From Bacteroidota bacterium (lineage in GTDB: Bacteria; Bacteroidota; Bacteroidia; Chitinophagales; Chitinophagaceae): a stretch of 64,000 nucleotides of DNA. Of the stretch, positions 1-8,286 are shown one piece after another (position 1 is the first letter of the stretch; the number at the start of each line of letters is the position of its first letter). Below the pieces are notes generated by a model, which saw only the letters and a list, made by a program, of their open reading frames with translations, ran no database searches and was not told the DNA's origin. Made by a program: the position numbers and the translations under genes. The stretch spans positions 28,796-92,795 of the forward strand of contig JANYEA010000153.1 of assembly GCA_025363385.1 (NCBI GenBank), read 5' to 3'.

Positions 1-1
1 A

Positions 2-850
2 TTGATATATGCTGGATATAATTATCTTACTAATCAATGTATCAACTGGTCGGGATTAATCATTAATAATTATCATACAGTTCTCCCTTTACCCTGGAAA
101 AAAAAATGGGGAATTAGATATATATATGCTCCTGCTTTTATACAACAATTGGGATTTTTTGGTAACCTCGTTGATCTACCTATTACACAAATCATGGATA
201 GAATTAAAGAATTTGCAAAATTTGGAGACCTTTTTTTAAACTACCAAAATAAAGAACTTTTATCAAATCTGGATTTTGTTGAAAAGACAAATTATATCTT
301 AGGCCTTGACAATTCTTATCCAAAAATTCATTCTAACTACGCACAGGATTTACTTAAAAACTTACAAAAATCAGAGAAACACAACCTTCAATACTTACAA
401 ACTGTTTCTATCGAAAACACAATCGAACAATTTCAAATTAATTACCAGAATCGCTTTCCTCAATTCAATACAAAAACTTTTCAGAACTTAAAAAACACCT
501 GCAAAGAGCTTGCAGAAAATAATCAATGTTTTACTCGTTCCGTTTGTTATGAAACAACTGATCAAGTTATTTCAACAGCACTTCTATTAAGAGATAATAA
601 ACGACTTTATCTTTTACTAAATAGCACTAGCTTAACTGGCAGGTCATTATCAGCAAATCATTTTTTGATAGATAGTATTATAAGGGAATATTGTGAAGAA
701 GCACTTATTTTCGATTTTGAAGGATCTGAAAGAAAAGGGATCAAAGACTTCTATCAATCATTTCAACCAATAAATCAACCTTATTTTCATGTTAGATTTA
801 ATAATCTCCCTTTCTTAATTAATCTGATTCGAGCCTTATGGATAAAATAA
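2..850 (+). CDS. FemAB/GNAT-like acyltransferase, 5'-truncated by window edge
   Basis: The 282 readable residues resemble the Bacteroidetes FemAB-like/GNAT-fold proteins. An N-terminal stretch with PLPWKKKWGIRYIY and QQLGFF is followed by a C-terminal acyltransferase half with a YLLLN strand, an HFLIDSIIREY helix and the IFDFEGSERKGIKDFYQSF segment that ends this family. The reading frame is open from the first bases and no ribosome binding site is visible. The TTG at position 2 is therefore most likely an internal leucine codon, with about 15-30 residues missing upstream. The substrate is unknown; relatives transfer aminoacyl or acyl groups to envelope precursors. The family call is moderately sure, the function is not. 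Confidence 0.6.
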   Translation: MIYAGYNYLTNQCINWSGLIINNYHTVLPLPWKKKWGIRYIYAPAFIQQLGFFGNLVDLPITQIMDRIKEFAKFGDLFLNYQNKELLSNLDFVEKTNYILGLDNSYPKIHSNYAQDLLKNLQKSEKHNLQYLQTVSIENTIEQFQINYQNRFPQFNTKTFQNLKNTCKELAENNQCFTRSVCYETTDQVISTALLLRDNKRLYLLLNSTSLTGRSLSANHFLIDSIIREYCEEALIFDFEGSERKGIKDFYQSFQPINQPYFHVRFNNLPFLINLIRALWIK

Positions 851-958
851 AACCCAAAAACTCATTTGCAGTTAAATCTCTCAGATATTCTACTTCTAAA
901 TAAATGCAGTACCTCCTCCCAGTATCACTGCAGAAGAGGGAAGCAAGGAAATATAAAA

Positions 959-1165
959 TTATCGATTGGCCGTTTTTAATTCTCGAATTCCAGTAAATGC
1001 TTTGTCTTTGTAGAACAACGGACTTAAAATATCGCTCATATCTTTATTACCTTAAAGGCTATTTGCAAATTTTGCAACTGCATTATCATTAGCATCAGCA
1101 CTTGAAATTCCACTTACAAAAAAGAAAAACAAAACTAGTAATTTAAAAACCCGGTTTGGATACAT
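959..1165 (-). pseudogene. Small secreted protein gene with in-frame TAA stop
   Basis: Reading leftward from the ATG at 1165 gives a clear signal peptide (MYPNRVFKLLVLFFFFVSG, then ISSADA) and a short mature part, NDNAVAKFANSL, stopped by TAA at 1052-1054. The same frame stays open for 30 more protein-like residues (GNKDMSDILSPLFYKDK, then AFTGIRELKTANR) before a second TAA at 959. This fits a roughly 68-residue exported protein broken by one nonsense mutation, or a genuine 37-residue peptide. It lies 49 bases downstream of the DUF4833 gene on the same strand and could be cotranscribed. The family was not recognised. The remaining noncoding bases from 851 to 958 show nothing convincing. Confidence 0.45.
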
Positions 1166-1214
1166 GATTTATTTAATATCAGGAATGTGACTACTTATAT
1201 TCTTTAGAATTGCA

Positions 1215-1760
1215 TTAGATCTTCATCCTTTCAACAACTTCAATCCCTGAATTAGGATCAATCCCTTTTAATTCAACATATTCAATATTTGGCACCCAGA
1301 AAGAACCACCATTCACTCTAATAAAAACTTGTTTTAAAATAGCTTGCTGTTTATTAATATCTGTAAAAACATAGAATTTATTATCAGTCGACTTCTTCAA
1401 ATACATAATCTTCTTTTTATAAGAAACAAAATGAATTTCATAATTTTCTTTACTAATCATTTTAGATTTTATTCCATAAGCAAAATTTCTTTGAATATAA
1501 TTCAGGTCGTCGTGTTGCCCTTTTTCTGCATAGCGAATCCAAAAAACATGCACAGGCTCATCTTCATTTAATACTCCATTTTTAAAGTTCAACTCATAAA
1601 TCAACGTATTGATATTTGGGTCTCTTTGCATAAAAAAAAGCTGATTCGCATTTCCAGATGGAGTTGGATACCTTGTATCTCTTTGGGCAAATCCTTGCTT
1701 TGTAATCATAAGTAGCAGCAAAAAAAACAATATAACAGAATATTTAATAAGAATTCTCAT
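1215..1760 (-). CDS. DUF4833 domain-containing exported protein
   Basis: This 181-residue protein begins with a signal peptide ending near GFAQ. The rest matches the DUF4833 pattern: PTPSGNANQLFFMQRDPN, INTLIYELNFKNG, EPVHVFWIRYAEKGQ and LNYIQRNFAYG. The domain is common in Bacteroidetes and has no established biochemical role; the protein is probably periplasmic. It stands alone upstream of a broken small exported-protein gene on the same strand. No Shine-Dalgarno sequence precedes the ATG, as is usual in this phylum. The family call is confident; the function is unknown. Confidence 0.75.
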   Translation of the reverse strand: MRILIKYSVILFFLLLLMITKQGFAQRDTRYPTPSGNANQLFFMQRDPNINTLIYELNFKNGVLNEDEPVHVFWIRYAEKGQHDDLNYIQRNFAYGIKSKMISKENYEIHFVSYKKKIMYLKKSTDNKFYVFTDINKQQAILKQVFIRVNGGSFWVPNIEYVELKGIDPNSGIEVVERMKI

Positions 1761-1894
1761 GCTAATTTGCTTACCTCTTTTTTCAATATTAGTTTACTGA
1801 ATGAAGAGATGGTTTTAGAAAAGGAAATATCAGTAAATTTAAGAACAAACCTTCAAAATATTTTTCGTTCATCTTTTTCTTAAAGATTGTCTTT

Positions 1895-2578
1895 TTATTT
1901 TATGGGCTTCATTACTGCAAAATAGATCTCAGAACGTATTTCAAAACCCAATCCAAGATATAAATCAATTGCACGTTGGTTATCCTGCCGTACGTGCAAA
2001 AAAGCAGATTTACCAGATCTTAGTATTTGTAATAAAAGATGATTTACCAAAGCAGCAGCATAGCCTTTTCCAGAACATGATGGATGTGTACAAACTGCAC
2101 TTATTTCAGTAAACTTTGAAAGATGTAACCGTTCTCCTGCCATTGCCACTAATTGGCCATTTTCAAATACACCTACATAATTGCCAAATTCGATAGTTCG
2201 CTGCGTAAAAGGCCCCGGCTTTGTTAGTGCAGTTAATTCTATCATTGAGGGTATATGTTCGTTGCCAAGAGCTTGTATGGCAACTTCAGATCCCAAAAAT
2301 GGTTTCAGGTTAGTGCATATCAATTGATATAACCCAAGAGAAAAAATCAATTCAAAATTCCCAGAAAGAACAAAAGGCTTAGCTACCAAAGTTGAAACTG
2401 TTCTTCCAGCTGGTAAAAAGTTGAAAAGGTTTTGCTGAGATGCAAATTTCCAATTTGGTAAGGCAACAAAAGGTGAAACTTCGGGAGTAAAAATGGCAAT
2501 GGTTTCTGTTCCCTGGTTCATTTTTACATCTATACTATTCAGCGAATGCCAAATTGGATTATTTAATGTATGAATCAA
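1895..2578 (-). CDS. GNAT family N-acetyltransferase
   Basis: The 227-residue protein has an unassigned N-terminal half (about residues 1-110) and a C-terminal GNAT/FR47-like domain. The acetyl-CoA binding signature is visible as AVCTHPSCSGKGYAAALVNH (Q/RxxGxG/A-like turn). It is followed by the beta-5 to alpha-4 segment FLHVRQDNQRAIDLYLGLGF, typical of the fold. The acceptor substrate cannot be told. The gene is isolated between the DUF4833 gene and the hydrogenase operon terminator, with a good -7 promoter element at 2601-2608. Confidence 0.75.
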   Translation of the reverse strand: MIHTLNNPIWHSLNSIDVKMNQGTETIAIFTPEVSPFVALPNWKFASQQNLFNFLPAGRTVSTLVAKPFVLSGNFELIFSLGLYQLICTNLKPFLGSEVAIQALGNEHIPSMIELTALTKPGPFTQRTIEFGNYVGVFENGQLVAMAGERLHLSKFTEISAVCTHPSCSGKGYAAALVNHLLLQILRSGKSAFLHVRQDNQRAIDLYLGLGFEIRSEIYFAVMKPIK

Positions 2579-2600
2579 TTATTCTTATATTAATGAAATT

Positions 2601-2608
2601 CAAAGATA
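2601..2608 (-). promoter_or_regulatory. Bacteroidetes -7 element for the GNAT gene
   Basis: Read leftward, this is TATCTTTG, an exact match to the Bacteroidetes -7 consensus TAnnTTTG, about 22 bases before the ATG at 2578. No clear TTTG -33 element is seen at the usual distance, so this is a partial match. Confidence 0.4.
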
Positions 2609-2627
2609 ACCTTGTAAATGAAAATAA

Positions 2628-2668
2628 AATAAAAAGCTTCATCCATTCATGTAAGAATAGATGAAGCT
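2628..2668 (-). terminator. Rho-independent terminator of the hydrogenase structural operon
   Basis: The inverted repeat AGCTTCATC (2635-2643) / GATGAAGCT (2660-2668) has an inner ATTC/GAAT pairing and, read leftward, is followed by a T-rich tract (TTTTTATTTTATTTTC). It lies 26 bases after the stop of the maturation protease gene and ends the leftward hydrogenase operon. Confidence 0.75.
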
Positions 2669-2693
2669 CCTTTAATACAAAATAAGTATTCAG

Positions 2694-3176
2694 TTAAACC
2701 AGCACTGTTTTATCCTGAAGTTGATTGGCAAGTGCTAATACTTTTTCAATTAAAACTGGTATGGCTTTCTGAACTACCGGTGTAAGTTCAATCCCTTGTT
2801 GCTGTATCGATTCTATACTAACCACGAATAAATATATTTCCGGCATTTTATCCATTAACTGCAGTGCGTTTACCATGTCTCGTAAACCAATATCATGAGT
2901 ACTCATGGCCCTTGGAAAATCTTTGGCAAATTTTGGTTGTATTAATCGAATGGTTCCAGGTTCATTATTATCCAAAGTTGCATCAATTAATATTACTTTT
3001 TCGTGCACTTCAAAAAACTCGAGCAAATGAAACCCGCCAGTTCCTCCGTCCACTACATCAATAGTATCTGCGATGGGTAACTTTTGTAAGGCTAATGCAG
3101 TTTGCACACCTACCCCTTCATCACCCATTAAGTAATTCCCTATACCCAAAATTAAAAGGTCAGACATCTTTATCAT
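2694..3176 (-). CDS. hyaD: [NiFe]-hydrogenase maturation protease (HyaD/HupD family)
   Basis: This 160-residue endopeptidase would remove the C-terminal peptide of the hydrogenase large subunit after nickel insertion. The family motifs are present: GIGNYLMGDEGVGV near residue 11, where the Glu of GDEG is a nickel-sensing ligand; the DGGTGGFHLL acidic position near residue 43; and MSTHDIGLRDM with the conserved His near residue 93. The ATG at 3176 overlaps the cytochrome b stop as ATGA, so translation is probably coupled; a second Met three codons later (3167) is an alternative start. It is the last gene of the structural operon. Confidence 0.92.
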   Translation of the reverse strand: MIKMSDLLILGIGNYLMGDEGVGVQTALALQKLPIADTIDVVDGGTGGFHLLEFFEVHEKVILIDATLDNNEPGTIRLIQPKFAKDFPRAMSTHDIGLRDMVNALQLMDKMPEIYLFVVSIESIQQQGIELTPVVQKAIPVLIEKVLALANQLQDKTVLV

Positions 3177-3907
3177 GCTTTATTTTTTGGTTCGTTAGGA
3201 GTATGGTGCTCTTCGTTTTGGAATACTTCTTCTTCAATAAATTTCCATCCACCGCCCATACTACTTATTTCACCGCGGCCTTCAACATAGTCGTGATAAA
3301 AAACAAGATATACATGTATTACAGCGAAAAGAATAAAGAACCACATTGACCAATGGTGAACGGTTCTGATAAAACTATCTCCACCAAACATAAATGGCAC
3401 CCATGCAAATAATTTTGGTAACCACCATGTACTCATGGATGCATATAAACCAAAGCCCGTTAAACACTGCACCAAAAATGCTAGGAAAGTAAAGAAGTAA
3501 ATAAAACCTGCCATCGCATTGTGTCCAATGCTGATATGTTCTTTCCCACGCATCATCAGGATATCGATTTTAAAGACATGCCACATTTCTCTAAAGAATT
3601 TTTTGGAAGTTGGTATGAACTGATTCCAGTTCGCATATTTATTCCCCACAAATCCCCAATAAATTCTAAACAGAAAATTGAAAAAGAAAATATACGATGC
3701 GATAAAATGTGCCACACGAACCCAACCCATTGTAAATTGATTGGCTGCTTCCTGGTGGCTTTGTATTGCCAATGGATTAGCAATAAAAAAACCTGTAATG
3801 ATGAGTACAATAATTGCCAAGGCATTTAACCAATGATAATAGCGAACTGGCAATTCCCAAACATATACACGACGCAACCGATGAACATGCAAAAATTTCG
3901 TTTTCAT
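3173..3907 (-). CDS. hyaC: [NiFe]-hydrogenase b-type cytochrome subunit
   Basis: The 244-residue membrane protein anchors the hydrogenase heterodimer and passes electrons from the small subunit to the quinone pool. Four hydrophobic helices are seen. Candidate heme ligands are H in VRYYHWLNALAI, HFIASYIFFF, and the pair in FIRTVHHWSMWFF and AVIHVYLVFYHDYVEGRGE. The C-terminal YVEGRGEISSMGGGWKF is typical of HyaC/HupC proteins. It sits between the large subunit gene (25-base gap) and the protease gene (4-base overlap), the usual hyaABCD order. Its presence supports membrane-bound H2 uptake rather than a soluble enzyme. Confidence 0.93.
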   Translation of the reverse strand: MKTKFLHVHRLRRVYVWELPVRYYHWLNALAIIVLIITGFFIANPLAIQSHQEAANQFTMGWVRVAHFIASYIFFFNFLFRIYWGFVGNKYANWNQFIPTSKKFFREMWHVFKIDILMMRGKEHISIGHNAMAGFIYFFTFLAFLVQCLTGFGLYASMSTWWLPKLFAWVPFMFGGDSFIRTVHHWSMWFFILFAVIHVYLVFYHDYVEGRGEISSMGGGWKFIEEEVFQNEEHHTPNEPKNKA

Positions 3908-3932
3908 CCGTTAATTTTTAATTGTTAATGAA

Positions 3933-5657
3933 CTATTCACCCACTACACTAATTCTGCTGATGGTTTTACCATCTTCGTCATATAAGTGAACACTACAAG
4001 CCATGCATGGGTCGAAACTATGAATGGTTCGCAGAATTTCTAATGGTTGTTGTTCGTTAGCAACCGGTGTATCAATCAATGATGACTCATAAGCTGATAA
4101 TTGTCCCTTACTATCTCTTGGAGAAGCATTCCATGTTGTTGGAACCACTAATTGATAGTTAGAAATTTTCTGGTCGTCTATATTAATCCAGTGTGCAAGA
4201 GCACCACGTGGCGCTTCTGCATGACCCACACCAAAAGAGTGTTTAGCCCAGGTTGCAGGATCGAAATTGCTGGTTTCAGCCATTTTAACATCCCCTTTCT
4301 TAATATTGGAAATTAATTGATCAAAGAATTCTAAAGACCATTGTGCAGTTAATACACTTTCTAATCCCCGTGCCGCTGTTCTTCCCAAAGTAGAGAACAA
4401 TGCAGTAATTGGAACATTCAAATCTTTCAGAGCCTTATCAACTACTTCTTTGAATTCAGGTCTGCCACTAGCATAACCAACTAACATACGGGAAAGTGGT
4501 CCTACTTCCATTGCATGACCTTTCCATCTGGGTGTTTTGAGATAACTATATTTCTCTTTGGTATTCAAATTCTGGAAAGGAGGTTTAGGGCCAGAGTATT
4601 TGATATTAGTTTCACCTTTCCAAGGATGTAATCCAACATCATTTCCCCCTTTGTATTCATACCAGGAGTTGGTAATGAATTCTTGTACTTCATCGTCTTT
4701 GCGTAAATCTACTTCATGAAGTTTACTGACATCTTTATTCAAAATAGCACCTGCAGGGAACTTATATCCATTCGCGTCTTTGATACCATTAGTTGGCAAA
4801 TCACCATACACTAAATAATTGCCCAAACCTCCACCAATACTTCCCCAATCTTTATAGAATGAAGCGATAGCCATTAAATCTGGAATATATACCTGCTCTA
4901 TGAATTCTTTACCTTGCTTCAGTAATTGTTCTACTTCTGCTAACCTTTCTGCATTGATACCACTTACATCATCAATCCCAATGGAACAAGCCATCCCCCC
5001 TACTAAATAGTTTGGATGGGGATTTTTACCACCAAAAATTGCATGAACTTTTACAATTTCTTTCTGCCACTCTAGTGCTTCTAAATAGTGGGCTAGTCCG
5101 ATTAAATTAACTTCAGCTGGTAATTTATACGCTGGGTGGCCCCAATATCCATTTGCAAAAATGCCCAATTGGCCACTAGCAACAAATTTTTTAACCCTTG
5201 TTTGAATATCGCTAAAATATCCTGGAGAGCTTTTAGGCCATTTTGATATACTCTGAGCTAATTCTGACGTTTTCTTTGGATCTGCCTGCAAGGCATTTAC
5301 CACATCAACCCAGTCCATTGCATGCAAATGATAAAAATGCACCACATGATCGTGCATATATAAGGCACAGAACATAATGTTACGAACCAATTCTGCATTG
5401 GCAGGAACATTGATACCTAAAGCATCTTCTACACAACGTACAGAAGCTAATGAATGTGTGGAGGTACATACGCCACATACCCTACCTACAAATGCCCATG
5501 CATCTCTTGGGTCACGGCCTTTTAAAATTTCTTCAAGCAAACGTACCATGGTGCCGCTGCTAAAAGCATCTTTGATTTTACCATTTTCGATATCTGCTTC
5601 AATGCGCAGGTGTCCTTCTATTCTGGTAATTGGGTCTACAACTATTCTCTTACTCAT
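3933..5657 (-). CDS. hyaB: [NiFe]-hydrogenase large (catalytic) subunit, group 1
   Basis: This 574-residue subunit carries the Ni-Fe(CN)2CO site that splits H2. The N-terminal L1 motif RVCGVCTSTHS supplies Cys61 and Cys64, and the C-terminal L2 motif DPCMACSVH supplies Cys551 and Cys554. Seventeen residues follow His557; they form the peptide expected to be cut off by the HyaD-type protease encoded downstream. The length fits membrane-bound uptake hydrogenases. The protein has no signal peptide and would be exported by hitch-hiking on the Tat signal of the small subunit, 24 bases upstream. No frameshift or missing ligand is seen. Confidence 0.96.
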   Translation of the reverse strand: MSKRIVVDPITRIEGHLRIEADIENGKIKDAFSSGTMVRLLEEILKGRDPRDAWAFVGRVCGVCTSTHSLASVRCVEDALGINVPANAELVRNIMFCALYMHDHVVHFYHLHAMDWVDVVNALQADPKKTSELAQSISKWPKSSPGYFSDIQTRVKKFVASGQLGIFANGYWGHPAYKLPAEVNLIGLAHYLEALEWQKEIVKVHAIFGGKNPHPNYLVGGMACSIGIDDVSGINAERLAEVEQLLKQGKEFIEQVYIPDLMAIASFYKDWGSIGGGLGNYLVYGDLPTNGIKDANGYKFPAGAILNKDVSKLHEVDLRKDDEVQEFITNSWYEYKGGNDVGLHPWKGETNIKYSGPKPPFQNLNTKEKYSYLKTPRWKGHAMEVGPLSRMLVGYASGRPEFKEVVDKALKDLNVPITALFSTLGRTAARGLESVLTAQWSLEFFDQLISNIKKGDVKMAETSNFDPATWAKHSFGVGHAEAPRGALAHWINIDDQKISNYQLVVPTTWNASPRDSKGQLSAYESSLIDTPVANEQQPLEILRTIHSFDPCMACSVHLYDEDGKTISRISVVGE

Positions 5658-5681
5658 ACAATTATTTTGTATAATTAGGTA

Positions 5682-6812
5682 TTAAGATTTTAATTCGTGT
5701 TCGCTTTGCTTGCCTTCTTCCTCAAGGCCTAGAATCAGTTTTTTCTTGCGTACATTAGTCATTACAGCATGTCCTGCTAAAGCAGCTGCAGTAACACCCA
5801 GTGCCACTTTTCCAACTGTATCTGCATTGGCTTCAATTCCAAATCCAGCAAAGGATGAACCTCTTTCATATAATCTGCCATTATCCCAATAGTTTTCTTC
5901 ACTGCAACCAATACATGGGTGACCAGATTGTATTGGAAAACTTGTTCCATTATTCCATTTCATCACACCACAGGCATTGTAAGTAGATGGTCCTTTACAA
6001 CCTACTTTGTATAAGCAATATCCTTTTCTGGCATTTTCATCATCAAAGGTTTCTACGTATAGTCCTGCATCATAGAATGGTCTACGATAACAAGTATCGT
6101 GTACACGTTTGCTATAGAACGCTTTAGGGCGACCTAATTTATCCAATTCAGGTATACGACCGAATGTAAGTAAGTGTACAATTACACCTGCCATCACTTC
6201 TCCAATTGGAGGACAACCGGGTACTTTAATAACAGGTTTACCTTTTACTAATTTATGTATAGGAGTTGCTTTAGTTGGGTTTGGTTTAGCCGATTGTACA
6301 CAACCGTTGCTGGCGCAACTTCCCCAAGCAATAATTGCCTGAGCGTTTTCAGCTGCTTCTTCCAATATTTGAAGAGAGGTTTTACCACCAATCATGCAAT
6401 AAACACCATCTGCTCCCATTGGAACGCTGCCTTCTACACAAAGGATATATTTGCCCTTGTATTTAGTCATGGTGTCTTGCAAACATTTTTCAGCTTGAAA
6501 TCCAGAAGCTGCCATCAATGTTTCAGTATAATCTAATGAAATCTTATCTAGCAGAATATCTGCTACAATAGGATGTGAGGATCTGATAAAACTCTCACTG
6601 CAACAGGTACATTCTTGAAAATGTAACCAGATTACAGGAAGCCTTGGTTGAGTTTCAAGTGCTTTTGCAACCTGACCCATCGCTGAATTTTCAAGACCGA
6701 TAAAGGCAGTCATCATACTTACAAACTGAAGAAAGTCGCGTCGGCTATAACCCTTACGTTCTACCTCTTCATAATAAGTAGGCTGTTTCATTGGAACAAG
6801 CTCGTTAGACAT
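5682..6812 (-). CDS. hyaA: [NiFe]-hydrogenase small subunit, Tat-exported, six-Cys proximal cluster type
   Basis: The 376-residue electron-transfer subunit starts best at the ATG at 6812, giving a Tat signal with SRRDFLQF (Arg24-Arg25). An upstream in-frame ATG at 6908 would run through the control region and delay the signal. Proximal cluster residues are Cys68, Cys70 and Cys71 in ECTCCSESF, Cys166 and Cys171 in GSCASNGCVQ, and Cys200 in GCPPIGE. The spacing equals that of E. coli Hyd-1 C17/C19/C20/C115/C120/C149, so both supernumerary cysteines of the oxygen-tolerant [4Fe-3S] cluster are present. Distal and medial ligands follow in HDTCYRR, GYCLYKVGCKGP and HPCIGCSEENY. A C-terminal membrane helix ends the protein. 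Confidence 0.95.
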   Translation of the reverse strand: MSNELVPMKQPTYYEEVERKGYSRRDFLQFVSMMTAFIGLENSAMGQVAKALETQPRLPVIWLHFQECTCCSESFIRSSHPIVADILLDKISLDYTETLMAASGFQAEKCLQDTMTKYKGKYILCVEGSVPMGADGVYCMIGGKTSLQILEEAAENAQAIIAWGSCASNGCVQSAKPNPTKATPIHKLVKGKPVIKVPGCPPIGEVMAGVIVHLLTFGRIPELDKLGRPKAFYSKRVHDTCYRRPFYDAGLYVETFDDENARKGYCLYKVGCKGPSTYNACGVMKWNNGTSFPIQSGHPCIGCSEENYWDNGRLYERGSSFAGFGIEANADTVGKVALGVTAAALAGHAVMTNVRKKKLILGLEEEGKQSEHELKS

Positions 6813-6964
6813 ATGTGTTGGTTTTAATTGGTAAATGCACTTACAAAGTAGTGCACTCTTAAAAGTTCCAACATGATTGTTATCACATAGATTTATGACT
6901 TTAATCATGTTAATTGGATAGCTGTTTTGTTACATTGCAATAGAAATCATATAAACTCTTCCGT
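6813..6964. promoter_or_regulatory. Divergent control region between hydrogenase structural and hyp operons
   Basis: This 152-base spacer must hold promoters for both operons. Two inverted repeats stand out: TGCACT-N8-AGTGCA at 6836-6855, and the 9-base repeat AACATGATT (6870-6878) / AATCATGTT (6903-6911). A leftward near-consensus -7 sequence, TACTTTG (6844-6850), with TTG 18 bases upstream (6869-6871), lies inside the first repeat, so a bound regulator could block it. Rightward, TACATTGC at 6931-6938 is only an approximate -7 element. The regulator is not identified and no H2-sensing gene is in the window. Confidence 0.45.
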
Positions 6965-7156
6965 ATGAAAAAAATAACTGCATCTCTGGCACTATTGTTA
7001 CCAGCAATTACATGGGCACATCCTGGTCATGGCGAAACCGATGGTTACACGATTATTCATTATTTTTCTGAGCCACAACACGCGATCATCACTTTAGGTG
7101 TATTGGCAGCTGTAACGGTGTATATTATCAGAGAACGCAGAAAGGGCAAATCCTAG
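6965..7156 (+). CDS. Small exported/membrane protein with HupE-like HPGHG N-terminus
   Basis: This 63-residue protein has a signal peptide ending near TWA, a mature N-terminus HPGHGETDG, and one hydrophobic segment (HAIITLGVLAAVTVYII) before a basic tail RERRKGKS. HPGHG directly after the signal peptide recalls the start of HupE/UreJ nickel permeases, which are about 190 residues with six or seven helices; here only a single helix follows. It is the first gene of the hyp operon, 15 bases before hypA, which suggests a role in hydrogenase biogenesis, perhaps metal binding at the membrane. The role is inferred from context and one short motif. Confidence 0.6.
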   Translation: MKKITASLALLLPAITWAHPGHGETDGYTIIHYFSEPQHAIITLGVLAAVTVYIIRERRKGKS

Positions 7157-7171
7157 TAAAGAAGCGCTCCC

Positions 7172-7516
7172 ATGCATGAATTATCCATTGTAATGAGCAT
7201 TGTTGATTTGGCTACAAAAGAAGCTGCCAAACATGATGCAACGATTATTGAAGAGATAGAATTAGACATCGGTTGCCTCACGGGCCTTGAAATGGATTCA
7301 TTCGAATTTGCTTGGAAACAAGGCGTAAAAAGAACTATATTAGAGAATGCTAAAAAAAAGGTAAATAGAATTGAAGGAAGGGCTAAATGTTCTGACTGCA
7401 ATACGTATTTTCAAATGGAGCAGTTATTCGACAGTTGCCCCAATTGCAATAGTCATTTGGCAGAGATTATCAGTGGAAAAGAATTAAAGTTAAAAACCTT
7501 AGTATTACCGGATTAG
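7172..7516 (+). CDS. hypA: Hydrogenase nickel incorporation protein HypA
   Basis: HypA is the nickel metallochaperone that hands Ni(II), with HypB, to the hydrogenase large subunit. The 114-residue protein starts with MHELSIV, whose Met-His-Glu binds nickel. It carries the zinc site as two CxxC pairs, CSDC (near residue 74) and CPNC (near residue 91). The length is standard. It opens the core hyp set, 19 bases before hypB, and matches the usual start exactly. Confidence 0.95.
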   Translation: MHELSIVMSIVDLATKEAAKHDATIIEEIELDIGCLTGLEMDSFEFAWKQGVKRTILENAKKKVNRIEGRAKCSDCNTYFQMEQLFDSCPNCNSHLAEIISGKELKLKTLVLPD

Positions 7517-7535
7517 AAGATTAAAATAGAACTAT

Positions 7536-8276
7536 ATGTGTGCAACCTGCGGGTGTGGACCCACTTCTCACCACGAACACGACCATGGGCATAGTCATGA
7601 GAATAATCAAAAAACGGGCAGAAACATTGTTGATGTTGAACAGGATATCCTGCAAGAAAACAATTTGTTAGCAGCAAGGAACAGAGGCTTTTTTGAAGGC
7701 CGAAATATCCTAGCCATTAATTTAGTAAGCTCTCCGGGATCTGGCAAAACCAGTTTACTTGAGAGAACCTTAACAGATTTAAAAACAGAACTTACATTTG
7801 CTGTTATTGAGGGTGATCAGCAAACAGCAAATGATGCTGATAGAATTCATGCCACTGGCACGAAAGTTACACAAATCAATACCGGCAAAGGCTGTCATTT
7901 AGATGCCCATATGGTATTGCATGCTATGCAGGGAATGAAATTACAAGCCGACAGTATTTTATTTATAGAGAATGTAGGTAATTTGGTTTGTCCTGCGATG
8001 TTCGATCTAGGTGAACAGGAAAGAGCTGTTGTAATCAGTGTAACAGAAGGTGATGATAAGCCGCTAAAGTATCCTGATATGTTTCATTCTTCTACACTTT
8101 GCATCATTAATAAAACAGACCTACTCCCTTATGTTAAGTTTGATGTAGAAAAAGCAAAAGAATACGCCAAGAAAGTAAATCCTTCTTTAGAAATTATCGA
8201 ACTAAGTTGTACCAGCGGAGAGGGCATGCAACAATGGTATCAATGGTTAAAAAGTAAAGTATTAACGCCTGCTTAA
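7536..8276 (+). CDS. hypB: Hydrogenase nickel incorporation GTPase HypB
   Basis: HypB is a SIMIBI-class GTPase that powers nickel delivery with HypA. The 246-residue protein begins with the high-affinity metal motif MCATCGCG and a short His-rich stretch (HHEHDHGHSHE). This suggests nickel binding, though the stretch is shorter than the storage tails of rhizobial HypB. The P-loop SSPGSGKTSLLE lies near residue 63, the GKGCHLDAHMV metal/dimer segment near residue 115, and the guanine specificity motif NKTD near residue 192. It sits between hypA and hypF in the rightward operon. Confidence 0.95.
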   Translation: MCATCGCGPTSHHEHDHGHSHENNQKTGRNIVDVEQDILQENNLLAARNRGFFEGRNILAINLVSSPGSGKTSLLERTLTDLKTELTFAVIEGDQQTANDADRIHATGTKVTQINTGKGCHLDAHMVLHAMQGMKLQADSILFIENVGNLVCPAMFDLGEQERAVVISVTEGDDKPLKYPDMFHSSTLCIINKTDLLPYVKFDVEKAKEYAKKVNPSLEIIELSCTSGEGMQQWYQWLKSKVLTPA

Positions 8277-8286
8277 AAATATTTCC

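Noticed and set aside
6813..6908. Upstream extension of the hydrogenase small subunit to the ATG at 6908
   Set aside because: The extra 32 residues would push the Tat signal inward and the coding start would overlap the inverted repeats of the control region; the ATG at 6812 gives a normal signal peptide.
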